From: Pseudomonas amygdali
Lineage (GTDB): Bacteria > Pseudomonadota > Gammaproteobacteria > Pseudomonadales > Pseudomonadaceae
NCBI RefSeq assembly: GCF_002699855.1
Contig: NZ_LKBW01000310.1
Location: forward strand, 1 to 64,000
DNA length: 64,000 nt
Direction of reading: 5' to 3'
Program-made: the position numbers and the translations under genes
The notes under the pieces: model-generated
Database searches by the model: none
Told to the model about the DNA's origin: nothing
The model's input: only the letters and a program-made list of their open reading frames with translations
Part shown: one piece after another, positions 8,570-17,769 of the stretch
Position numbering within the stretch: the first letter of the stretch is position 1
Layout: every line of letters begins with the position of its first letter

Positions 8570-9037
8570 ATGCGCGCGCAAAACGGGGTTCAGTCGTTCG
8601 CACATCGCTGTCGCGTTTATTACGAGGACACCGATGCTGGCGGCATCGTCTACTACGTCAATTATCTGAAATTCATGGAGCGGGCTCGTACCGAGCGGCT
8701 GCGGGAATTGGGCTTTGCCCAGTCCGAACTGGCGCAGGAAAACCTTTTATTTGTCGTGCACTCCAGTGACGCGCGTTATCACAAGCCCGCGCGGCTGGAT
8801 GACGAGTTGCTTGTCAGTGCAGAAGTAACCGAATTGAACCGTGTCAGCCTGCGCTTTCAACAGCAGATCAGGCGGGCGTCGGATGCAACGTTGCTCTGTG
8901 AAGGGCAGTTCCTGGTGGCGTGTGTACGCGCCGATAGTTTTAAACCCCGGGCCATTCCCGAAGCTCTGCGAGCGGCCTTTGCCGACCAGGGCGGCGCGGG
9001 CATACATTCAGAGCAGGAGATAAAGCGTGGAAGCTAA
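8570..9037 (+). CDS. ybgC: Tol-Pal system acyl-CoA thioesterase YbgC
   Basis: A 155-residue hotdog-fold thioesterase at the head of the tol-pal operon. The conserved YYEDTDAGGIVYYVNYL block contains the catalytic Asp (D22). The family hydrolyses short- or medium-chain acyl-CoA or acyl-ACP and is linked to phospholipid metabolism at the Tol complex. Its stop overlaps the tolQ GTG by 11 bases. Confidence 0.94.
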   Translation: MRAQNGVQSFAHRCRVYYEDTDAGGIVYYVNYLKFMERARTERLRELGFAQSELAQENLLFVVHSSDARYHKPARLDDELLVSAEVTELNRVSLRFQQQIRRASDATLLCEGQFLVACVRADSFKPRAIPEALRAAFADQGGAGIHSEQEIKRGS

Positions 9038-9722
9038 CGTCGTCGACCATTCCTCCATGTGGAGTTTGGTCAGCAATGCCAGCATTGTTGTTCAGTTGGT
9101 AATGCTGATTCTGGTGGCCGCTTCGGTCACTTCGTGGATCGTGATTTTTCAGCGCAGCAATATGCTGCGCGCAGGTCGGCGCGCACTGGATAGCTTTGAA
9201 GAGCGTTTCTGGTCGGGTATCGATCTGTCCAAGCTGTACCGTCAGGCGGGCAGCAATCCCGATCCGGACTCTGGCGTAGAGCAGATCTTTCGTGCTGGTT
9301 TCAAGGAATTCTCCCGCCTGCGTCAGCAGTCCGGTGTCGATCCCGATGCGGTCATGGAAGGTGTGGCGCGCGCCATGCGTGTAGCTATTTCCCGTGAGGA
9401 AGAAAAGCTCGAAGCAGGTCTGCCGTATCTGGCGACCGTGGGCTCCACCAGCCCGTATGTCGGTCTGTTCGGTACTGTCTGGGGGATCATGAACTCCTTC
9501 CGCGGTCTGGCAACTGCCCAGCAGGCAACGCTGGCTACCGTGGCACCGGGTATTGCCGAGGCACTGATTGCAACGGCCATCGGCCTGTTCGCAGCCATCC
9601 CGGCCGTTATTGCCTACAACCGTTTCGCCGCGCGCAGTGAGACCTTGATCAGCCGTTACTACACGTTCGCTGACGAGTTTCAGGCCATCCTGCACCGTAA
9701 AGTGCACACCAGCGAAGAGTGA
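9027..9722 (+). CDS. tolQ: Tol-Pal system protein TolQ
   Basis: A 231-residue inner-membrane protein of the ExbB/MotA/TolQ proton-channel family. Three transmembrane helices are visible: near 15-40, about 135-160 (GLFGTVWGIMNSF) and about 170-195. With TolR it uses proton-motive force to energise TolA and constrict the outer membrane at division. It starts at GTG inside the end of ybgC. Confidence 0.96.
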   Translation: MEANVVDHSSMWSLVSNASIVVQLVMLILVAASVTSWIVIFQRSNMLRAGRRALDSFEERFWSGIDLSKLYRQAGSNPDPDSGVEQIFRAGFKEFSRLRQQSGVDPDAVMEGVARAMRVAISREEEKLEAGLPYLATVGSTSPYVGLFGTVWGIMNSFRGLATAQQATLATVAPGIAEALIATAIGLFAAIPAVIAYNRFAARSETLISRYYTFADEFQAILHRKVHTSEE

Positions 9723-9736
9723 GCAGGTAATTCCCC

Positions 9737-10201
9737 ATGGCTTTAATCGCTCGAGATCGTCGCAGAAAACGCAAGCCGGTCGCCGAAATGAACGTAGTGC
9801 CCTACATCGACGTGATGCTGGTGTTGCTCGTGATTTTCATGGTGACGGCTCCCATGATCAACCAGGGCGTGAAAGTCGACTTGCCCAAGGTCTCCAGCGA
9901 GGCTTTGCCGCAAGACAACAACAATCAGGTCCTGACCATTTCGATCAAGGCTGACAAGACCTATTACTGGAACCTTGGCAGCGAAGTCGATACCGACAAA
10001 CAGATGGACAAGGCAATGACCCTGCCGCAACTGACTGCCGCAGTGACCAAGATCGTCGCTGCCGGTCGTGACGCAGGCAAGCAGACGCAGGTTTTCATTC
10101 GTGGTGACAAGACCGTCGATTATGGCTCGGTCATGGGCACGATGGGCGGGCTGCAGAAGGCTGGGGTCGGGAATGTTGGCTTGATTACCGAGGCACCCTG
10201 A
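9737..10201 (+). CDS. tolR: Tol-Pal system protein TolR
   Basis: A 154-residue ExbD/TolR-family protein: a short cytoplasmic basic tail (RDRRRKRK), one transmembrane helix with the channel aspartate D25 (VPYIDVMLVLLVIF), and a periplasmic domain. It pairs with TolQ. Its TGA overlaps the tolA ATG by one base. Confidence 0.96.
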   Translation: MALIARDRRRKRKPVAEMNVVPYIDVMLVLLVIFMVTAPMINQGVKVDLPKVSSEALPQDNNNQVLTISIKADKTYYWNLGSEVDTDKQMDKAMTLPQLTAAVTKIVAAGRDAGKQTQVFIRGDKTVDYGSVMGTMGGLQKAGVGNVGLITEAP

Positions 10202-11271
10202 TGCAGCCGATTCGAGAGCCGTCCGCCTCGGAAAGCTACTTCTGGCCCAGTGTCTGGGCCGTGGCATTGCATATTCTGATCTTTGGCATGCTGTTCGTCA
10301 GCTTTGCCATGACTCCGGATCTGCCCGAAGCCAAGCCTATCGTTCAGGCAACGCTCTATCAGCTCAAGTCCAAGAGCCAGGCCACTACCCAGACCAACCA
10401 GAAGATTGCCGGTGAGGCGAAGAAAACCGCTGCGCGACAAACTGAAGTCGAACAGCTGGAGCAGAAAAAGATCGAGCAGCTCAAACAGGAAGCTGTAAAA
10501 GCTGCGGAACAAAAGAAAGAAGAGGCTGCTCAAAAAGCCGAAGAGCAGAAAGCTGCCGACGAAGCCAAAAAGGCCGAACAGAAAGCAGAGGAGGCCAAAA
10601 AGGCTGACGATGCCAAGAAAGCCGATGAAGCCAAGAAGGTTGCCGACGCCCAAAAGCTTGAAGAGAAGCAGCAGGCTGATATAGCCAAGAAAAAGGCCGA
10701 AGAAGAGGCAAAGAAAAAAGCCGAGGAAGACGCCAAGAAAGCTGCCGCCGAGGAAGCCAAGAAACAGGCTGCTGATGAGGCCAAGAGAAAGGCCGCAGAA
10801 GACGCCAAGAAAAAGGCTGCCGAGGACGCGAAGAAAAAAGCTGCTGCAGATTCCGCCAAGAAGGCGCAGGAAGCAGCTCGCAAATCCGCTGAAGACAAGA
10901 AGGCGCAGGCACTGGCCGATTTGCTGTCCGATAAACCGGAACGGCAACAGGCTTTGGCTGACGAGCGGGGCGATGAAACGGCTGGCAGTTTCGATGACCT
11001 GATTCGTGTCAGGGCTTCCGAAGGCTGGAGTCGTCCACCATCGGCACGTAACAACATGTCGGTAACGTTGCAGATTGGCATGTTGCCGGACGGTACGATT
11101 GGTTCAGTATCGATTGCCAAGTCCAGTGGTGACGGGCCGTTCGACAGCTCTGCGGTTGCTGCGGTGAAGAACATTGGACGTTTGACAGAAATGCAGGGTC
11201 TGAAGCCGGCTGACTTCGCTCCCTATCGTTCATTCAAGATGACATTCACACCTGGAGATCTAGCCTTGTGA
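10201..11271 (+). CDS. tolA: Tol-Pal system protein TolA
   Basis: A 356-residue energy-transducing protein spanning the periplasm. It has a single N-terminal transmembrane helix (about 15-38), a very long Ala/Lys/Glu-rich helix (about 60-245) built from repeated KKAAEEAKK-like units, and a C-terminal TonB-like domain (about 265-356) that contacts Pal, TolB and phage or colicin ligands. The repetitive helix is the usual site of length variation between strains. The stop overlaps the tolB GTG by four bases. Confidence 0.95.
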   Translation: MQPIREPSASESYFWPSVWAVALHILIFGMLFVSFAMTPDLPEAKPIVQATLYQLKSKSQATTQTNQKIAGEAKKTAARQTEVEQLEQKKIEQLKQEAVKAAEQKKEEAAQKAEEQKAADEAKKAEQKAEEAKKADDAKKADEAKKVADAQKLEEKQQADIAKKKAEEEAKKKAEEDAKKAAAEEAKKQAADEAKRKAAEDAKKKAAEDAKKKAAADSAKKAQEAARKSAEDKKAQALADLLSDKPERQQALADERGDETAGSFDDLIRVRASEGWSRPPSARNNMSVTLQIGMLPDGTIGSVSIAKSSGDGPFDSSAVAAVKNIGRLTEMQGLKPADFAPYRSFKMTFTPGDLAL

Positions 11272-12569
11272 TCAACCTTTTTCGAGGACTGCTGGTCGTT
11301 CTCTGTTTCGCATCCGCAATGGTGTCGGCAGAAGAAAAGAACATTCTGGTCACCAGCGGCAGTGACCGTGCAGCACCGATTGCTGTTGTGCCATTCGGAT
11401 GGCAGGGCGGTAACGTACTGCCGGAAGACATGGCGGAAATCGTCAGCAACGATCTGCGCAACTCCGGCTATTACGCGCCGATTCCAAAGCAGAACATGAT
11501 CAGCTTGCCGACCCAGGCCAGTGAAGTCATTTTCCGTGACTGGAAAGCGCTGGGTGCCCAGTACGTCATGGTCGGCAACATCACGCCTGCCGGCGGACGT
11601 CTGCAGATCCAGTACGCTCTGTTTAACGTAGCCACCGAGCAACAGGTTCTCACCGGTAACGTGTCGGGTACCAACGATCAACTGCGGGACATGGCGCATT
11701 ACATTGCCGACCAGTCGTTCGAGAAGCTCACCGGCATCAAGGGTGCGTTTTCTACCCGCATGCTTTACGTGACGGCCGAACGTTTCTCCGAGAACAATAC
11801 GCGTTACACCTTGCAGCGTTCGGATTACGACGGTGCTCGGGCAGTAACCCTGCTGCAATCGCGTGAGCCAATCCTGTCGCCACGTTTCGCGCCGGACGGC
11901 AAGCGTATTGCCTATGTATCGTTCGAACAGAAGCGCCCGCGCATTTTTGTTCAGCACATCGATACCGGTCGCCGTGAGCAGATCACCAATTTTGAAGGCC
12001 TGAATGGCGCGCCTGCATGGTCGCCGGATGGCAGCAAGCTGGCATTCGTTCTGTCCAAGGACGGTAACCCGGAGATCTACGTAATCAATCTGGCTTCGCG
12101 CCAATTGAGCCGCGTCACCAACGATTCTTCGATTGATACTGAACCTTTCTTCGGAAAGGACGGGTCTACGCTATACTTCACGTCGGACCGTGGCGGCAAG
12201 CCACAGATCTACAAGACAAACATCAATGGCGGCGGTGCCGAACGTGTAACGTTCGTGGGTAACTACAACGCCAACCCGAAATTGTCAGCGGATGAAAAGA
12301 CGCTGGTAATGATTCACCGGCAGGACGGCTTCACTAATTTCAAGGTGGCAGTGCAGGATTTGGCCCGCGGTAGCGTAAAAATTCTCACAGATAGCAACCT
12401 TGATGAGTCGCCTACTGTTGCGCCCAACGGCACCATGGTAATCTACGCCACCCGCCAGCAGGGCCGGGGAGTCTTGATGATCGTGTCCATTAATGGACGC
12501 GTAAGGCTCCCGCTTCCTACCGCTCAAGGCGAAGTCAGAGAACCTTCCTGGTCCCCTTACCTGAACTGA
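11268..12569 (+). CDS. tolB: Tol-Pal system beta-propeller TolB
   Basis: A 433-residue periplasmic protein with a signal peptide (residues 1-21, cut after SAMVSA), an N-terminal alpha/beta domain and a six-bladed WD40-like propeller with repeated SPDGxxIAY or PAWSPDGSKLAF units. It binds Pal and the TolA C terminus. It starts at GTG overlapping the tolA stop (GTGA). Confidence 0.96.
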   Translation: MINLFRGLLVVLCFASAMVSAEEKNILVTSGSDRAAPIAVVPFGWQGGNVLPEDMAEIVSNDLRNSGYYAPIPKQNMISLPTQASEVIFRDWKALGAQYVMVGNITPAGGRLQIQYALFNVATEQQVLTGNVSGTNDQLRDMAHYIADQSFEKLTGIKGAFSTRMLYVTAERFSENNTRYTLQRSDYDGARAVTLLQSREPILSPRFAPDGKRIAYVSFEQKRPRIFVQHIDTGRREQITNFEGLNGAPAWSPDGSKLAFVLSKDGNPEIYVINLASRQLSRVTNDSSIDTEPFFGKDGSTLYFTSDRGGKPQIYKTNINGGGAERVTFVGNYNANPKLSADEKTLVMIHRQDGFTNFKVAVQDLARGSVKILTDSNLDESPTVAPNGTMVIYATRQQGRGVLMIVSINGRVRLPLPTAQGEVREPSWSPYLN

Positions 12570-12621
12570 CGCGGCGCTACACGATTCGCTTAACACACTG
12601 GGGTTCATTAGGAGTTTCAAG

Positions 12622-13122
12622 ATGGAAATGCTGAAGTTTGGTAAATTTGCTGCGCTGGCTCTGGCCATGGCTGTAGCTGTAGGTTGCTCTTCCAAAGGCG
12701 GCGACAATGCCGGTGCAGGCGGTGCTGTTGACCCTAACGCTGGTTACGGCGCCAACACTGGTGCAGTTGACGGCTCCCTGAGCGAAGAAGCTGCTCTGCG
12801 CGCAATCACTACCTTCTACTTCGAATACGACAGTTCGGACCTGAAGCCAGAAGCCATGCGCTCCCTGGACGTGCACGCAAAAGACATGAAAGCTAACGGC
12901 GCTCGCGTTGTTCTGGAAGGCAACACCGACGAACGTGGTACTCGCGAGTACAACATGGCACTGGGCGAGCGTCGTGCGAAAGCCGTTCAACGCTACCTGG
13001 TTCTGCAAGGTGTTTCCCCAGCTCAGCTGGAACTGGTTTCCTACGGCGAAGAGCGTCCAGTTGCTACCGGCAACGACGAGCAGTCCTGGGCTCAAAACCG
13101 TCGCGTCGAACTGCGTAAGTAA
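12622..13122 (+). CDS. pal: Peptidoglycan-associated lipoprotein Pal
   Basis: A 166-residue outer-membrane lipoprotein. The signal peptide ends in a lipobox with acylated C22 (AVAVGC). The C-terminal OmpA-like domain (about 60-166) carries the peptidoglycan-binding stretch GNTDERGTREYN. It links the outer membrane to the wall and cycles with TolB and TolA at the septum. GGAG precedes the ATG. Confidence 0.97.
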   Translation: MEMLKFGKFAALALAMAVAVGCSSKGGDNAGAGGAVDPNAGYGANTGAVDGSLSEEAALRAITTFYFEYDSSDLKPEAMRSLDVHAKDMKANGARVVLEGNTDERGTREYNMALGERRAKAVQRYLVLQGVSPAQLELVSYGEERPVATGNDEQSWAQNRRVELRK

Positions 13123-13128
13123 TTTGAC

Positions 13129-13947
13129 ATGCGAACGTGCCGACGTGCTCTAACCGTTTTGGCCCTCGCCCTTCCGCTTTCAGCGTTGGGTGCGGCACCT
13201 GTGGTCGATAACAATTCTGGCTCTGGCAGCAGCAGTTATCCGCCAGCGGGTTATGGCACGTCCGGCGCCTATGCCGGGGGAGGGGTCACGGCCCCTGCCT
13301 CGGCACAAGGTCAGCTGTTCATGCAATTGCAGCAAATGCAGGACGAAATCGCGCGTTTGCGCGGTGTTGTCGAGGTCCAGCAGAATGATATCCAGCGCAT
13401 GAAGCAGGAAGCTCTGGAGCGTTATCAGGAACTCGATCAACGCATAGCCAGTGGCGCAGCCGCTCCGGCTACCAATAATTCTCAACCTTCTGGTGGCGCT
13501 ATCGACGCCAGTGGGACGCCTTCGGCCTCAGCGGCTCAGCAGGCACCGGCAGCAGGCACCGAGCCTCCTGACCCGGCGAAGGAAAAGCTTTATTACGAAG
13601 CGGCCTTCGATTTGATCAAGGCAAAGGATTTCGACAAGGCCAGTCAGGCCTTTACCGCTTTCCTGCGCAAATACCCGAACAGCTCGTACGCGGGCAACGC
13701 CCAATACTGGCTGGGTGAAGTGAATCTGGCCAAAGGTGACCTTCAGGGTGCCGGTCAGGCGTTCGCCAAGGTCAGTCAGCAGTATCCGAAGCATGCCAAG
13801 GTGCCTGACTCGCTGTACAAGCTGGCTGACGTCGAGCGTCGTCTCGGTCACACCGATAAGGTCAAAGGCATATTGCAGCAAGTAGTCGCCCAGTATCCGG
13901 GCACCTCAGCTGCACAATTGGCGCAACGAGATCTTCAGCGTCTTTGA
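13129..13947 (+). CDS. cpoB: Cell division coordinator CpoB (YbgF)
   Basis: A 272-residue periplasmic protein with a signal peptide (cut near ALG-AAP), a trimerising coiled coil (about 60-110), a low-complexity Ser/Ala/Pro linker and C-terminal TPR repeats (about 150-272, with YYEAAFDLIKAKDFDKA and AQYWLGE). CpoB binds TolA and coordinates outer-membrane constriction with PBP1b. It starts seven bases after pal and ends the tol-pal block with a strong terminator. Confidence 0.95.
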   Translation: MRTCRRALTVLALALPLSALGAAPVVDNNSGSGSSSYPPAGYGTSGAYAGGGVTAPASAQGQLFMQLQQMQDEIARLRGVVEVQQNDIQRMKQEALERYQELDQRIASGAAAPATNNSQPSGGAIDASGTPSASAAQQAPAAGTEPPDPAKEKLYYEAAFDLIKAKDFDKASQAFTAFLRKYPNSSYAGNAQYWLGEVNLAKGDLQGAGQAFAKVSQQYPKHAKVPDSLYKLADVERRLGHTDKVKGILQQVVAQYPGTSAAQLAQRDLQRL

Positions 13948-13970
13948 TGTTCTGACCCCGCTGATCAAGA

Positions 13971-13996
13971 AAGCCGCGCTAGTCGCGGCTTTTTTC
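13971..13996 (+). terminator. Rho-independent terminator after cpoB
   Basis: Arms AAGCCGCG (13971-13978) and CGCGGCTT (13984-13991) with loop CTAGT, followed by a T-run. A classic intrinsic terminator, which separates tol-pal from queE. Confidence 0.9.
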
Positions 13997-14119
13997 GTTA
14001 GAATCTCGCACCCGAAATTCCGGTACACCCTACGCTTTTCCGGATTCTGCGATTGCAGGGTCCTTTGAAGTGCCTGACGGAGGCGGACGGCCTGTTTAGC
14101 TGTTACGCCGGTGGCTGAT

Positions 14120-14767
14120 ATGCAAGACACATTACGCATCACCGAAATCTTTCACTCGTTGCAGGGTGAAACCCGTACGGCTGGCCTGCCTACCGTATTC
14201 GTCCGCCTCACCGGCTGCCCATTGCGCTGTCAGTATTGCGACAGTGCCTACGCATTCAGCGGTGGGACCATCCAGACGCTGGATGACATCGTTGGGCAAG
14301 TGGCGGCCTATCGTCCTCGCTATGTCTGTGTGACCGGCGGTGAGCCGCTCGCTCAGCCCAATGCCATTCCGTTGCTCAAGCGTCTTTGTGATGCTGGCTA
14401 TGAGGTCTCACTGGAGACCAGCGGCGCGCTGGATATCTCGGCAGTCGATCCTCGTGTAAGTCGCGTTGTGGACCTCAAGACCCCTGGGTCAAAGGAAGTC
14501 TCGCGTAACCGTTACGAGAACATCGAGCTGCTGTCGAGAAATGACCAGGTAAAATTCGTGATTTGCTCGCGCGAAGATTATGACTGGGCCGTCTCCAAGC
14601 TGATTCAGTACGGTCTTGAGCGCCGTGCGGGCGAAGTCCTGTTCTCTGCCAGTCACCACGAGCTTAAAGGTCGTGATCTGGCGGACTGGATCGTTGCCGA
14701 CAATCTGCCGGTACGGTTGCAGATGCAGTTGCATAAAATTCTTTGGGATGACGAGCCGGGGCGCTGA
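14120..14767 (+). CDS. queE: 7-carboxy-7-deazaguanine synthase QueE
   Basis: A 215-residue radical-SAM enzyme that makes the 7-deazaguanine ring from carboxy-tetrahydropterin, on the path to preQ0 and queuosine. Cluster cysteines C33, C37 and C40 lie in TGCPLRCQYC, and the GGEPLAQ SAM motif follows. The ATG at 14120 has GGTGG about six bases upstream; a GTG at 14111 is an alternative. It is followed one base later by queC. Confidence 0.94.
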   Translation: MQDTLRITEIFHSLQGETRTAGLPTVFVRLTGCPLRCQYCDSAYAFSGGTIQTLDDIVGQVAAYRPRYVCVTGGEPLAQPNAIPLLKRLCDAGYEVSLETSGALDISAVDPRVSRVVDLKTPGSKEVSRNRYENIELLSRNDQVKFVICSREDYDWAVSKLIQYGLERRAGEVLFSASHHELKGRDLADWIVADNLPVRLQMQLHKILWDDEPGR

Positions 14768-14768
14768 C

Positions 14769-15458
14769 ATGAGTGAATTGACCAATACCGAAAAAAGAGC
14801 CGTGATCCTGCTGTCCGGTGGGCTGGATTCTGCAACCGTCGTCGCCATGGCCCGCGCAGAAGGCTACGCCTGCTACACCATGAGCTTCGACTACGGCCAG
14901 CGTCATCGCGCCGAACTGGATGCCGCAGCGCGCGTTGCCCGCGATCTGGGTGCAGTCGAGCACAAGGTCATTGGCCTGAACCTCAACGGCATTGGCGGCT
15001 CGGCATTGACCGATAGCTCCATCGCCGTGCCGGAGTCGCCCTCTGAAGGCATTCCGATAACTTACGTACCGGCACGCAACACGGTGTTCCTATCGCTGGC
15101 GCTGGGCTGGGCGGAGGTGCTGGGTGCACGGGATATCTTCATCGGCGTCAATGCCGTGGACTATTCAGGCTATCCCGACTGCCGTCCCGAGTTTGTCGAG
15201 TCGTTCGAGCGCATGGCCAACCTTGCGACCAAGGCTGGTGTGGAAGGGCAGGGGTTCACAATCAGAGCGCCGCTGCAGAACCTGAGCAAGTCGGACATCG
15301 TCAAGGCAGGCGCTGCTTTGGGGGTCGATTACTCACTGACGGTTTCCTGCTATCAGGCTGATGACCAGGGCCGAGCCTGTGGCAAATGCGACAGCTGTCG
15401 CCTGCGCGCCGAGGGCTTCACAGCCGCCGGCATGGCAGACCCGACACGTTATTTTTAA
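14769..15458 (+). CDS. queC: 7-cyano-7-deazaguanine synthase QueC
   Basis: A 229-residue ATP-dependent amidotransferase-like enzyme that turns 7-carboxy-7-deazaguanine into preQ0. The PP-loop SGGLDS is at residues 16-21. The C-terminal zinc-binding cysteines are in CGKCDSCR plus the preceding Cys. The frame is open upstream inside queE, but the family start MSELTNTEKRAVILLSGG is at 14769, one base after the queE stop, so the two are co-translated. Confidence 0.95.
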   Translation: MSELTNTEKRAVILLSGGLDSATVVAMARAEGYACYTMSFDYGQRHRAELDAAARVARDLGAVEHKVIGLNLNGIGGSALTDSSIAVPESPSEGIPITYVPARNTVFLSLALGWAEVLGARDIFIGVNAVDYSGYPDCRPEFVESFERMANLATKAGVEGQGFTIRAPLQNLSKSDIVKAGAALGVDYSLTVSCYQADDQGRACGKCDSCRLRAEGFTAAGMADPTRYF

Positions 15459-15476
15459 AGTTTTTTGAAAAAGGTG

Positions 15477-15504
15477 TTGAATTACTGATAAAAATCAGTA
15501 ATAT
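15477..15504 (+). promoter_or_regulatory. tRNA-Lys promoter with internal palindrome
   Basis: A -35 TTGAAT (15477-15482) and -10 TAATAT (15499-15504) are 16 bp apart, ending 17 bp before the mature tRNA. A perfect 9-bp inverted repeat, ATTACTGAT (15481-15489) and ATCAGTAAT (15494-15502), fills the spacer and overlaps both boxes. The repeat could be an operator or a hairpin closing queC transcription. Confidence 0.6.
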
Positions 15505-15521
15505 ACGCGCCACACAACAGA

Positions 15522-15597
15522 GGGTCGTTAGCTCAGTTGGTAGAGCAGTTGGCTTTTAACCAATTGGTCGTAGGTTCGAATCCCACACGACCCACCA
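15522..15597 (+). tRNA. tRNA-Lys (UUU)
   Basis: A 76-nt tRNA with encoded CCA. Acceptor GGGTCGT pairs with ACGACCC; the anticodon loop CTTTTAA gives anticodon TTT; the T-loop is GGTTCGAATCC. All stems pair. Confidence 0.97.
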
Positions 15598-15775
15598 TTT
15601 CGAAAATCTGGAAGGCCCATGAAAATGCGGATTTCCAGGTTTTTTTTTGCCTGTCTTTTATTCAGGTACCCAGATCAGCACGCGCCGGAATGACCCGCCA
15701 TCCCGTGCCCTTAAGCTGGCAGCCATCTGCGGGGAACTCCAAGCCCCCGCAGCGCTGTCCGACAACAAACGTCCG

Positions 15776-17374
15776 TTAAAACGGAGCCCAAGGCACCACT
15801 GATTTCATCGGCACAAACGCTGCCGTGCAATCGACCGGGGCACCGTCACCTGGACTGCCGGACACCGTGACGTCGTCTTTTATCGAAGGCACCAGTTTGT
15901 TGAAGAAGCTTACCGGCCCTGGGCCAATTGTGAAGTGGGTGGCGGTAAGCGCTGTGAAGGCTGGTTGAGTGCCGTCAAAGACAACGTTATCCAGCTTGAT
16001 CAGAATCGGCCGTTTCTGGCCATTGTCACTGTAGCCGGCGAAGGTCATTTTGCCGCCACCGAATCGCGGACTGTTCAGGTAGTGGAAGCCCTTCACTGTG
16101 ATGTCGCTGAGATCAGGGTACGAGGTTCCGCTGGCACTGCCGTAGTTGGTGTCGAACACCAGCGGGAATTTGACGTTGCGCATGCACACGTTTTCGTAAC
16201 GGATACCGTCTACCTTTCCACCGTTCTTGGCACTCGTCTTTATTCTCAGTCCGATGCCGTCCTGGCTGTCTCTACCATCTGCCGCCAAATCCACAACGCT
16301 GACATTGTGTACGCCACCGTTGGTTTCACTGCCGATGGACAGGCCGTGGCCATAATAAAAATGATTGTGCGCGAACATCAGGTCCCGACTGCCGGAGATT
16401 CGGCTGGACTTTATCGCTACGTTGTCATCACCTGTGCTGATGTAGGAATAGGCCAGCAATACTTTGTTCGATTGACCGGGGTCGAAGCCGTCGGTGTTCT
16501 TCACGGTTTCCGGGGTAAAGCAGGTCCCAGGGGTCTTCTGGTCGGGCGTCGAGCCGCTTGGGCAGTGGTAGCCCTCTACGCTGTAGACCCGGCTTGGATT
16601 CAGAATCTTGATCCCCCATACAGTCACCCCGGTCACGCCGTCAGTCACAATGTTGAAGTCCGGAGCGTTTTGCAGCGTCAGCCCCTGGATAACGAAGTCC
16701 GTTCCGCCACTGACCTGTATAAGGCGCGGCTTTTGTTGATAAACGTTGGACAAGGTCTTCTGATAAACAAGGTCCCACCAGCTGCGCAGATTGGCATTCG
16801 CCCCGGCGGTAAGCAGACTGCCGCCGCGACCATTGATAACGCCTTTGCCTATGACGCCGCTGGAGTGGGTGTTTTTGGCCGAAATCAGTGAACTGCAGGC
16901 ATCCTGATTGGCAACTGTAGTGACGCCGCAAGTGCCTTTGCCGTTGTCGTAGTCCTTGGGGTTACGTGACGCAAACAACGTTACGCCCTCGTCTATCCAG
17001 AGCGTGACGCCGGATTTCAATTGCAGCGGCCCGCTGAGGAATGCCGAGTTGTCGCCGTCACCTTTTACAAGCTTTACGGCTTGTCCGGCAGCACACCCAT
17101 TGATTGCATTCTGGATATTCTCCTGGTCAGGCCTGGAGTCGAGCGCCGAACCGTCAGCGCTGTCCAGCGAGCCGTCTCTGGGAGTCAGGTGCGCTTGAAG
17201 TTGCTTACAGACTGGTGGGCTGGTTGGCTCGCTTATAGTGCCCCATGGCGTCACCACGGCTGCCTCACTGGCCGCCTGCGCGGGCAGTATGAGGGTCAGT
17301 GACATAGCCGCGGAAGCGGCCATCCAGGAGGTCTGCCGAAAAGTGTGCATGGCGAAGTGTAGGGGACCTGGCAT
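15776..17374 (-). CDS. Secreted polygalacturonase (GH28)
   Basis: A 532-residue glycoside hydrolase family 28 enzyme predicted to cut pectic polygalacturonan, a plant cell-wall substrate. A signal peptide runs to about residue 34 (LILPAQA). The right-handed beta-helix carries all four GH28 signatures: NTDGFD (293-298), TGDDN (314-318), GHGLSIGSE (342-350, H343) and RIKT (377-380), giving the catalytic Asp set D295, D316 and D317. AGG lies eight bases upstream of the ATG at 17374; the ATG at 17350 also keeps the signal peptide. It is a single gene between tRNA-Lys and nadA, on the opposite strand, with an AT-rich upstream region, which fits an acquired virulence or saprophytic factor. Endo versus exo action cannot be read off. 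Confidence 0.93.
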   Translation of the reverse strand: MPGPLHFAMHTFRQTSWMAASAAMSLTLILPAQAASEAAVVTPWGTISEPTSPPVCKQLQAHLTPRDGSLDSADGSALDSRPDQENIQNAINGCAAGQAVKLVKGDGDNSAFLSGPLQLKSGVTLWIDEGVTLFASRNPKDYDNGKGTCGVTTVANQDACSSLISAKNTHSSGVIGKGVINGRGGSLLTAGANANLRSWWDLVYQKTLSNVYQQKPRLIQVSGGTDFVIQGLTLQNAPDFNIVTDGVTGVTVWGIKILNPSRVYSVEGYHCPSGSTPDQKTPGTCFTPETVKNTDGFDPGQSNKVLLAYSYISTGDDNVAIKSSRISGSRDLMFAHNHFYYGHGLSIGSETNGGVHNVSVVDLAADGRDSQDGIGLRIKTSAKNGGKVDGIRYENVCMRNVKFPLVFDTNYGSASGTSYPDLSDITVKGFHYLNSPRFGGGKMTFAGYSDNGQKRPILIKLDNVVFDGTQPAFTALTATHFTIGPGPVSFFNKLVPSIKDDVTVSGSPGDGAPVDCTAAFVPMKSVVPWAPF

Positions 17375-17769
17375 CTATGAGACCTGTGATAGTGAGTAAC
17401 CATGTTGGGTCGACTAAGATATTTTAGAGATGTGTCAAATAGAAAGTCGCTACAAATTATTTCTTTGTCATGTTTCGCTATTTAATGGATCTCTAGACGG
17501 TTTCAAGAACGATTCTCATCGGCTATGGGCAAGCCAGAAACTTCTGGTAAATCGGTTTTTTGGCGTTAGAATCGGCGCGCCTTCAGAAGTCGGGCCGATA
17601 TTTACTGAATATCAGCCATATGCTTGATTGCACATGGCGCAGCCTTTGTCAGGCGATGTATGCGTAAAGCTGGAGGGCCTTGGTTGATAAGGGTTTCCGG
17701 CTTTTTTATTGCCTGTATTTCGGGTGTAAACTTGCCTTTCGCGCTCTAGCGCCTTCAGGTCCCGCGAAC
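17375..17769. other. Intergenic region, polygalacturonase / nadA
   Basis: About 395 bp separating two divergent genes. The part near 17390-17640 is AT-richer than the flanks. A 65-codon frame at 17430-17627 has no ribosome binding site or family character. The region must hold both promoters; I see no clear RNA gene or repeat. Confidence 0.5.

Noticed and set aside
14000..14119. Possible preQ1 riboswitch upstream of queE
   Set aside because: I looked for the C-rich pseudoknot pattern and adenine-rich tail and did not see it.
17430..17627. 65-codon frame upstream of nadA
   Set aside because: No Shine-Dalgarno or family character; AT-rich intergenic sequence.
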